Below, piece after piece: positions 53,371 through 61,696 of a DNA stretch of 64,000 nt. The translations under genes and the position numbers were made by a program. The stretch lies in assembly GCF_947179515.1 (NCBI RefSeq), contig NC_067495.1, positions 26,923,913 to 26,987,912 of the forward strand, given 5' to 3'. The notes beneath the pieces were generated by a model that saw nothing but the letters and a program-made list of their open reading frames with translations, ran no database searches and had not been told where the DNA came from. The first letter of the stretch is position 1. Each line of letters starts with the position of its first letter. Source of the stretch: Apodemus sylvaticus (Eukaryota > Chordata > Mammalia > Rodentia > Muridae).

Positions 53371-56300
53371 TTAATATCCACTTCATAGTGAGTGCATACC
53401 ATGATTCACCTTTTGAGTCTAGGTTACCTCACTTAGTATGATATTCTCTAGCTCCATCCATTTGCCTAAGAATTTCATGAATTCATTGTTTCTAATGGCT
53501 GAATAGTACTCCATTGTGTAGATATACCACATTTTTTGCATCCACTCTTCTGTTGAGGGATACCTGGGTTCTTTCCAGCATCTGGCAATTATAAATAGGG
53601 CTGCTATGAACATAGTAGAACATGTATCCTTATTACATGGTGGGGAGTCTTCTGGGTATATGCCCAGGAGTGGTATAGCAGGATCTTCTGGAAGTGAGGT
53701 ACCCAGTTTTCGGAGGAACCGCCAGACTGCTTTCCAGAGTGGTTGTACCAATTTGCAACCCCACCAGCAGTGGAGGAGTGTTCCTCTTTCTCCACACCCT
53801 CTCCAACACCTGCTGTCTGCTGAATTTTTAATCTTAGCCATTCTGACTGGTGTAAGATGAAATCTTAGGGTTGTTTTGATTTGCATTTCCCTAATGACTA
53901 ATGAAGTTGAGCATTTTTTAAGATGCTTCTCCGCCATCCGAAGTTCTTCAGGTGAGAATTCTTTGTTTAACTCTGTACCCCATTTTTTAATAGGGTTGTT
54001 CGGTTTTCTGGAGTCTAACTTCTTGAGTTCTTTATATATATTGGATATTAGCCCTCTATCTGATGTAGGATTGGTGAAGATCTTTTCCCAATTTGTTGGT
54101 TGCCGATTTGTCCTCTTGATGGTGTCCTTTGCCTTACAGAAACTTTGTAATTTTATGAGGTCCCATTTGTCAATTCTTGCTCTTAGAGCATACGCTATTG
54201 GTGTTCTGTTCAGAAACTTTCTCCCTGTACCGATGTCCTCAAGGGTCTTGCCCAGTTTCTTTTCTATTAGCTTCAGAGTGTCTGGCTTTATGTGGAGGTC
54301 CTTGATCCATTTGGATTTGAGCTTAGTACAAGGAGACAAGGATGGATCAATTCGCATTCTTCTGCATGCTGACCTCCAGTTGAACCGGCACCATTTGTTG
54401 AAAAGGCTATCTTTTTTCCATTGGATGTTTTCAGCCTCTTTGTCGAGGATCAAGTGGCCATAGGTGTGTGGGTTCATTTCTGGATCTTCAATCCTGTTCC
54501 ATTGATCCTCCTGCCTGTCACTGTACCAATACCATGCAGTTTTTAACACTATTGCTCTGTAGTATTGCTTGAGGTCAGGGATACTGATTCCCCCAGATTT
54601 TCTTTTGTTGCTGAGAATAGTTTTAGCTATCCTGGGTTTTTTGTTGTTCCAGATGAATTTGATAATTGCTCTTTCTAACTCTGTGAAGAATTGAGTTGGG
54701 ATTTTGATGGGTATTGCATTGAATCTGTATAGTGCTTTAGGCAAAATGGCCATTTTAACTATATTGATTCTACCGATCCATGAGCATGGGAGGTTTTCCC
54801 ATTTTTTGAGGTCTTCTTCCATTTCCTTCTTCAGAGTCTTGAAGTTCTTGTCATACAGATCTTTCACATGTTTGGTAAGAGTCACCCCAAGATACTTTAT
54901 ACTGTTTGTGGCTATTGTGAAGGGGGTCATTTCCCTAATTTCTTTCTCAGCCTGCTTATCCTTTGAGTATAGGAAAGCCACTGATTTGCTGGAGTTGATT
55001 TTATAACCTGCCACTTTGCTGAAGTTGTTTATCAGCTGTAGGAGCTCTCTAGTGGAGTTCTTTGGGTCACTTAGGTAGACGATCATGTCGTCTGCAAATA
55101 ATGATAGTTTGACTTCTTCCTTTCCAATTTGTATCCCTTTGACCTCCTTATGTTGTCGAATTGCCCGAGCGAGTACCTCAAGTACAATATTGAAAAGATA
55201 AGGAGAAAGGGGGCAGCTTTGTCTGGTCCCTGATTTCAGTGGGATTGCTTCAAGTTTCTCTCCATTTAGTTTGATGCTGGCTACCGGTTTGCTGTATATT
55301 GCTTTTACTATGTTTAGGTATGGGCCTTGAATTCCTGTTCTCTCCAAGACTTTAAGCATGAAGGGATGCTGAATTTTGTCAAATGCTTTTTCAGCATCCA
55401 ATGAAATGACCATGTGGTTTTGTTCTTTGAGTTTGTTTATGTAGTAGATTGTATTGATGGATTTCCATATATTGAACCAACCCTGCATTCCCTGGATAAA
55501 GCCTACTTGATCATGGTGGGTGATCGTTTTGATGTGTTCTTGGATTCGGTTGGCAAGAATTTTATTGAGTATTATTGCATCGATGTTCATAAGGGAAATT
55601 GGTCTGAAGTTCTCTTTCTTTGTTGGACCTTTTTGTGGCTTTGGTATCAGCGTAATTGTGGCTTCGTAGAAGGAATTGGGTAGTGTTCCTTCTGTTTCTA
55701 TTTTGTGGAATAGTTTGAAGAGTATTGGTGTTAACTCTTCTTTGAAGGTCTGGTAGAATTCTGCACTGAAGCTATCTGGTCCTGTGCTTTTTTTGGTTGG
55801 AAGACTTTCTATGACTCCTTCTATTTCTTTAGGCATTATGGGACTCTTTAGATGGTCTAGTTGGTCCTGATTTAATTTTGGTATTTGGTATCTGTCAAGG
55901 AAATTGTCCATTTCCTCCAGATTCTCCAGTTGTGTTGAGTACAGGCTCTTGTAGTAGGATCTGATGATTTTTTGGATTTCCTCAGTTTCCGTTGTTATAT
56001 CTCCCTTTTCATTTCTAAGTTTGTTAATTTGGATACTTTCTCTGTGCCCTTTGGTCAGTCTGGCTAAGGGTTTATCTATCTTGTTGATTTTCTCAAAGAA
56101 CCAGCTCCTGGTTTTGTTGATTTTTTGGATGGTTCTCTTTGTTTCTACTTGATTGATTTTGGCCCTGAGTTTGATGATTTCCTGCCTTCTACTCCTCCTG
56201 GGCGAAATAGCTTCTTTTTGTTCTAGGACTTTCAGGTGTGTCATTAAGCTGGTAATGTATGCTCTCTCCATTTTCTTTTTGGAGGCACTCAGGGCTATGA

Positions 56301-57199
56301 GTTTTCCTCTTAGCACTGCTTTCATTGTGTCCCATAGATTTGGCTATGTTGTGTTTTCATTTTCATTATGTTCTAAAAAGTCTTTAATTTCTTTCTTTAT
56401 TTCTTCCTTGACCAAGGTATCATTGAGTAGAGTATTGTTCAGTTTCCATGTGTATGTGGGTTTTCTGTTGTTTCTGTTGCTATTGAAGACCACTTTTACT
56501 CCATAGTGATCAGATAGGAGGCATGGGATTAGTTCGATCTTCTTATATTTGTTGAGGTCTGTCTTGTGACCAATTACATGGTCGATTTTGGAGAAGGTAC
56601 CATGAGGAGCTGAGAAAAAGGTATATTCTTTTGTTTTAGGATAGAATGTTCTATATATATCTCTTAAATCTAATTGGTCCAAAGCTTCAGTTAGTTTCAT
56701 AGTGTCCCTGTTTAGTTTCTGTTTTCCTGATCGGTCGGTCCATTGAGGAAAGTGCAGTGTTGAAGTCACCCACAATTATTGTGTTAGGTGCAATGTGCGC
56801 TTTTAGTTTTAATAAAGTTTCTTTTACGAAAGAGGGTGCCCTTGCATTTGGGGCATAGATGTTCAGGATTGACAGTTCTTCTTGTTGTATTTTTCCTTTG
56901 ACCAGCAAGAAGTGTCCTTCAGGGTCCCTTTTGATGACTTTGGGTTGAAAGTCAATTTTATCTAATATTAAGATGGCTACTCCAGCTTGTTTCCTGAGAC
57001 CATTTGCTTGTAAAATTGTCTTCCAGCCTTTTACTCTGAGGTAGTGTTTGTCTTTGACCCTGAGGTGTGTTTCCTGTAAGCAGCAAAATGTAGGGTCCTG
57101 TTTACGTATCCAGTCAGTTAGTCTGTGTCTTTTTATTGGGGCATTAAGTCCATTGATGTTAAGAGATATTAAGAAATAGTGATTGTTACTTCCTATCAT
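53371..57199 (-). pseudogene. L1 #2 ORF2, inactivated
   Basis: Compared with ORF2 of L1 #1, three lesions are visible. (1) A 4-bp tandem duplication at about 56731-56740 shifts the frame in the endonuclease domain, just after the GDFNT motif. (2) A TAC-to-TAG change at 56344-56346 stops the frame at about residue 290. (3) A CAG-to-TAG change at 53419-53421 removes the last 16 residues. The longest open piece is 53419-56325 (968 codons, RT and Cys-rich parts, FADD retained). A conserved Gly in the TRQGCPLSP motif reads Ser here. The expressed product, if any, would lack endonuclease. Confidence 0.95.
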
Positions 57200-57258
57200 T
57201 TTTGATGTTATTTTTTAAATTTGAATGCTTAACTTCTTTTGGGTTTGATGAAATGTTA

Positions 57259-58530
57259 CTATCTTGCTTTTTCCAGGGTGAAGTTTCCCTCCTTGTATTG
57301 GTGTTGTCCTCCTATTATCCTTTTTAGGGCCGGGTTTGTGGATAGATATTGGGTAAACTTGGTTTTGTCATGAAATATCTTAGTTTCTCCATCTATGGTG
57401 ATTGAGAGTTTTGCTGGATATAGTTGTTTTGGTTGGCATTTGTGTTCTCTTAGAGTCTGCATGAGATCTGCCCAGGACCTTCTAGCCTTCATAGTCTCAG
57501 GTGAAAAGTCTGCTGTGATTCTGATAGGTCTTCCTTTATATGTTACTTGGCCTTTTACTCTTACTGCCTTTGGTATTCTTTCTTTGTTTAGAACATTTGG
57601 TGTTTTGATTATTATGTGACGGGAAGTATTTCTGTTCTGGTCCAGTCTGTTTGGAGTTCTGTAGGCTTCTTGTATATTCATGGGCATCTCTCTCTTTAGG
57701 TTAGGGAAGTTTTCTTCCATAATTTTATTGAAGATGTTTGCTGGCCCTTTAAGTTGTAAATCTTCACTCTCATCTATGCCTATAATCCTTAGGTTTGGTC
57801 TTCTCATTGTGTCCTGGATTTCCTGGATATTTTGGGTTACAAGCTTTTTGCATTTTGCATTTTCTTTAACTGTTGAGCCCATGGTTTCTATGGAATCTTC
57901 AGCATCTGAGATTCTTTCTTCTATCTCTTGTATTCTGTTGTTGATATTTGCATCTCTGTCCCCCGATTTCTTCCCAAGGCTTTCTATCTCCAAAGTTGTC
58001 TCCCTTTGAGTTTTCTTAGTTGTTTCTACTTCTGATTTTAGATCCTGGATGGTTTTGCTTAGCTCCTTCACTTGCATGTTTGTGTTTTCCTGTAATTCTT
58101 TAAGAGATTTTTGTGTTTCCTTTTTCATGACCTCAGCCTGTTGACCAAAGTTCTCCTGTATTTCTTTAAGAGATTTTTGTGTTTCGTCTTTCATGACCTC
58201 AGCCTGTTGAGCAAAGTTCTCCTGTATTTCTTTAAGTGTTTTTTGCATTTCCTCCTTGTTGGCTTTTGTATTCTCCTGGATTTCTTTCAATGATTTTTGT
58301 GTTTCCCTTGCAAGGGCTTCTAACTTTTGATCCATTTTCTCCTGAATTTCTTTAAGTATGTCCTTCATGTGTTCCTGTACCAGCATCATGACCAGTGATT
58401 TTAAATCCAAATCTTGTTTTACTGGTGTGATGGGGTATCCAGGACATGTTGGTAGAGGAGAATTGGGTTCAGATGTTGCCATATTGCCTTGATTTCTGTT
58501 AGTGACGTTCCTGCGTTTGCCTTTTGCCAT
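57259..58530 (-). CDS. ORF1: L1 ORF1 protein (ORF1p), intact, second copy
   Basis: 423 residues with the same architecture as ORF1 of L1 #1: basic N-terminus, long coiled coil with the 22-residue repeats, RNA-recognition domain and C-terminal domain. I count about a dozen substitutions between the copies, plus four extra residues (LKEI-type) at about residue 58. Those four equal a 12-bp length difference inside the coiled-coil repeat zone. It starts at the first ATG after the GC-rich leader. The protein could be made if the 5' UTR promoter is active, and L1 ORF1p can in principle act on other L1 RNAs, though cis preference is usual. Confidence 0.96.
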   Translation of the reverse strand: MAKGKRRNVTNRNQGNMATSEPNSPLPTCPGYPITPVKQDLDLKSLVMMLVQEHMKDILKEIQEKMDQKLEALARETQKSLKEIQENTKANKEEMQKTLKEIQENFAQQAEVMKDETQKSLKEIQENFGQQAEVMKKETQKSLKELQENTNMQVKELSKTIQDLKSEVETTKKTQRETTLEIESLGKKSGDRDANINNRIQEIEERISDAEDSIETMGSTVKENAKCKKLVTQNIQEIQDTMRRPNLRIIGIDESEDLQLKGPANIFNKIMEENFPNLKREMPMNIQEAYRTPNRLDQNRNTSRHIIIKTPNVLNKERIPKAVRVKGQVTYKGRPIRITADFSPETMKARRSWADLMQTLREHKCQPKQLYPAKLSITIDGETKIFHDKTKFTQYLSTNPALKRIIGGQHQYKEGNFTLEKAR

Positions 58531-59714
58531 CTAGTTCTCACTGGTGTTAGTTTGTCTTGTCAGTGCTGAACTCACCAGTGCAAGCTGGCCCTTCCCAGTT
58601 GGCCTCTGGTGCACAGCTTACCTCCTGCACTGCTTGTAGACAGGGTGCTGCTGCCCAGGCTGTTCAGATCCCAAAGCAGGCACCTGAAGGCTCCCGCTGG
58701 GGCCCGCTGGATTCACTGGAGCACACTGACTTCTCCCAGCTGGCCTCCCGGAAGCCCAGCTAGCCACTTGCAGGACTTGGAGATGTGGTGCTGCCGCCCA
58801 GGCTGATCTGGATCCGGAAGCAGAGGGAGTAGAGCTGAGGGCTTCTGCCTGAGGCCTTGCCCCAGATTGTGTCTGTGGAGCAGATGGAGCCCGTGTGCAC
58901 CCCCAGGGAGTGCCGATGGTGTATGCTGCTGTGATCTCCCCTGTGTTCCGCTCACTCCGCTGGGCAGCCGATCCGCCAACCGGGCTGTCGCACACAACGT
59001 TAGCCTGGCCGCCCAGTCCCTGAGTCCAGGCAAAAGCCTGGGAGGCCAAGGTCGGAGCAAAGTTCCCCTAGGGCTATGACTGTTAATTGGGTCTGCCAGG
59101 TGACTAGGATGGCGGGCATGCGCGCCCGCGCTCCCTGAAAGCGCTGGGAGAGTCTGCTGTGCTAACAATCCCCTGGGCGGGTTGACTCACAGATGGCCCA
59201 CCAAGCCGCCCAGTCCTTGGGGTCAGTCCTGTGCCTTTTGGGGCCTGGACCCCTGCTTTGTTAGCCTTAGGCTATGCCTGTTACAGGTCTGCCCGCCAGG
59301 GCTCTCTGTCGTCCTGCAGGCAAAATGGCGGCGGCGCGTGAGTGCGCAGGCCTGGGCAAAAAACCCCCTGGCTGGGTTGGCACCCAGGTGGTCCCCCTAC
59401 CAGCCCAGGGCCTGGGTGCAGGCCAACGCCCGTCGGGCTCAGACCACCACGGTGTTGGCCTCGGATTATGTTTGTGTACCTCAGTCTGTCCGATCCCCGG
59501 AGTCCGGAACCAAGATGGATGCACCTCTCCTGACTGGTGGGAGGCCGAGTTCTGAAGTGGCCTCCGTGCAGGAAAGGCGCAGCACAACTGCAGCTGCTTG
59601 CCGCCCGGCTGGTCAGCGAAGGTCAGTGGTCGTGGGCGCAGGGCCTAACTGGTCCCTGTGTCGCCCTGGCTCCACTGCTGATGGCCCTTCAGCTGGACCA
59701 GCTACTGCTGCACT

Positions 59715-59746
<32 letters not shown>

Positions 59747-59751
59747 AAGTC
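58531..59751 (-). promoter_or_regulatory. L1 #2 5' UTR / internal promoter region
   Basis: GC-rich, CpG-rich leader on the minus strand. ATGGCGG cores on the plus strand (coding direction reversed) lie at 59109 and 59325. The latter is CAAAATGGCGGCGGCG, a strong YY1-like site. The third, promoter-proximal site reads CAAGATGGATGC at about 59512 and has lost the core. The T tract that is T18 in L1 #1 is about six long here. It begins with ACTTCC and then about 10 CGG units. Confidence 0.8.
59715..59745 (-). repeat. (CGG)n tract at the extreme 5' end of L1 #2
   Basis: About 10 GCC units on the plus strand, 6 bp from the insertion junction, matching the position of the tract in L1 #1. Confidence 0.96.
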
Positions 59752-59891
59752 ATATACCACATTTTTTTGCATCCACTCTTCTGTTGAGGGATACCTGGGT
59801 TCTTTCCAGCTTCTGGCAATTATAAATAGGGCTGCTATGAACATAGTGGAACATGTATCCTTATTACATGCTGGGGAATCTTTTGGGTATA
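59752..59891 (-). mobile_element. Middle L1 of the nest: ORF2 end, right part
   Basis: Begins with the right copy of the 17-bp duplication (59752-59768) and continues GCATCCACTCTTCTGTTGAGGG...GGGAATCTTTTGGGTATAT, i.e. the ORF2 terminus in minus orientation. It ends at 59891, its 5' truncation point, next to the right 16-bp duplication (59892-59907). Confidence 0.95.
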
Positions 59892-59907
59892 TTCTTGGCC
59901 TCTTTAT
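59892..59907. repeat. 16-bp target-site duplication, right copy (middle L1)
   Basis: TTCTTGGCCTCTTTAT, identical to 52720-52735. Confidence 0.95.
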
Positions 59908-60000
59908 CCTTTGAGTATAGGAAGACTACTGATTTGTTTGAGTTAATTTTATATCCAGCCAACTTTGCTGAAATTGTTTATCAGGTTTAGAAGTTCTCTG
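59908..60000 (-). mobile_element. Oldest L1 of the nest: ORF2 fragment, right part
   Basis: CCTTTGAGTATAGGAAGACTACTGATTTG...CCAACTTTGCTGAAATTGTTTATCAGG is minus-strand ORF2 shortly after the FADD motif. It stops abruptly at about 60000, where a plus-strand L1 leader begins. Truncated at both ends. Confidence 0.9.
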
Positions 60001-60552
60001 ATGGGGCCACAGCGCACCATCTCAATGCAGTGCAGGAAGCCAGCTATACACCCAGCAGCCAGTGAGGAGGAGGCAGCCTGCACAGGTGAGACCAGCCAGG
60101 CAGATAGAAGGATCCAATCCAGAGGCCTCGGGCAAGAGCTTTCCGGTTTGTGTTTCTGGATCAGGAACGCCCTCAGCCACAGTTCACCATCTCCAAGCAG
60201 TGTAGGAAGCCAGCTATACACCCAGCATCCACGGAGGAGGAGACAGCCAGCACAGCCTGCATCCAAAGCTGATTGGGGCCACAGAGGTACATACCCAAAT
60301 ACAACTATAAGAGAGTGGGTCTCGGCCGCCATCGTTGCTTCTTTGACTGTGCAAGAGATTCACCAGAGTAGAGGATCACTTGGGACACGCTACACCAGGA
60401 CTCCACCTACACCCAGGAACTCGGCAGCACCACAGCAGTTTGTGCCAGGGGAAAGCAGCTCACCCAGGGTTGCTGAGATAGGCCTGCAGGCACACAGGAG
60501 GGGCAAGCTCCAGTCAGTGACAGCAGGTTCAACTAACACCAGAGATAACCAG
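60001..60552 (+). promoter_or_regulatory. 5' UTR of the older L1, partial monomer duplication
   Basis: CACCATCTCAATGCAGTG...AGGAAGCCAGCTATACACCCAGCA... at 60015 recurs at 60185 with few changes for about 65 bp, an offset of 170 bp. GGGGCCACAG also recurs (60003 and about 60276). This looks like a remnant of tandem promoter units. A GGCCGCCATCGTTGC motif at 60327-60341 resembles a weak YY1 site. Confidence 0.7.
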
Positions 60553-61637
60553 ATGGCAAAAGGCAAATGTGGGAACGTTGCTAACAGAAATAAAGGCAAT
60601 ATGGTACCATCTGAACACAATTCTCCCACAACAGCAAGTCCTGGATACCCCAACACACCAGGAAAGCAAGATTTGGATTTAAAATCACAGATCATAATGC
60701 TGATGGAGGGCATCATGGAGGGCTTCAAGAAGGACATAAATAAATCCCTTAAATAAATACAAGAGAACACAAGTAAACAGGGAGAAGCCCTTGAAGAACT
60801 AAGGGAATACACAACAAAGCAGGTGAAGGAATTAAACAAAGCCATCCAGGATCTAAAGAAGGAGGTAGAAACAATAACAAAATCACAAAGGGAGACAACT
60901 CAGGACATAGAAAACTTAGGAAAGAAGTCAGGAGTTATGGATCCAAGCATCAACAACAGAATACAAGAGACAGAAGAGAGAATCACAGATGCAGAAGACA
61001 CCACAGGAAGCATTGATACAATAGTCAAAGAAAATGAAAAATGCAAAAAGCTCCTGACCCAAAATATCCACGAAATCCAGGACAAAATGAGAAGACCAAA
61101 ACTAAGGATTATAGGCATAGAAGAGAGTGAAGATTTCCAACTTAAAGGGCCAGTAAATGTCTTCAACAAAATTAAAGAAGAAAACTTCCCTAACCTAAAG
61201 AAAGAAATGCCCATGAACATACAAGAAGCCTACAGAACTCCAAATAGATTTGACCAGAAAAGAAATTCATCCCGTCACATAGTAATTAGAACACCAAATG
61301 TACTAAACAAAGAAAGAATATTAAAAGCAGTAAGGGGAAAATGTCAAGTAACATATAAAGGTAGACCTATCAGAATTACACCGGATTTCTCACCAGAGAC
61401 TATGAAAGCCAGAAGAGCCTAGGCAGACATTATGCAGACCCTAGGGGAACACAAATGCCAACCCAAACTGCTATATCCAGCAAATCTCTCAATCACCATA
61501 AGTGGAGAAGCCAAAGTTTTTCATGACAAAAACAAATTTACACAGTATCTTTCCACATATCAGACCTTCAAAGGATAATGAATGGAAAACACCAACAAAG
61601 GGAGAGAAACTACACACAAGAAAAAGCAAGAAAATAA
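60553..61637 (+). pseudogene. L1 ORF1 remnant
   Basis: It begins with an ATG and MAKGK-type start. A GAA-to-TAA change at 60754-60756 stops it after 67 codons, and a TGG-to-TAG change at 61420-61422 stops it again in the C-terminal domain. A 1-bp loss at about 61555 shifts the last 25 or so codons. The open middle (60823-61422) retains the coiled coil, RRPKLRIIGI and YKGRPIRIT motifs. The coiled coil is shorter than in the young family and lacks the 22-residue repeats. Confidence 0.95.
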
Positions 61638-61696
61638 TCTTCTTTCAACAAACCCAAAAGAAGATAACCACACAAACATAAAAATTACACCAAAAA

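Larger units (their letters stand above)
53131..59751 (-). mobile_element. Full-length L1 retrotransposon #2 (ORF1 intact, ORF2 broken)
   Basis: About 6.62 kb in minus orientation: 5' UTR 58531-59751, ORF1 57259-58530, ORF2 57199 down to about 53371, and 3' UTR to 53131. It is the same young family as L1 #1, with closely similar sequence throughout. It landed in the ORF2 end of the middle L1, with a 17-bp target duplication and a nick after TTTTTTT on the plus strand. ORF2 has a frameshift and two nonsense changes, so it cannot move by itself. It is the top layer of a three-deep L1 nest. Confidence 0.98.

Noticed and set aside
59182..59787. 201-codon plus-strand frame across the L1 #2 leader, ending in a Pro run
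   Set aside because: It lies antisense to the GC-rich 5' UTR. High GC suppresses stop codons, and the Pro run is the CGG tract. No equivalent full-length frame is kept in L1 #1.
60823..61422. 199-codon frame as an independent gene
   Set aside because: It is the central part of a decayed L1 ORF1, bounded by two nonsense codons in the same frame (60754 and 61420).
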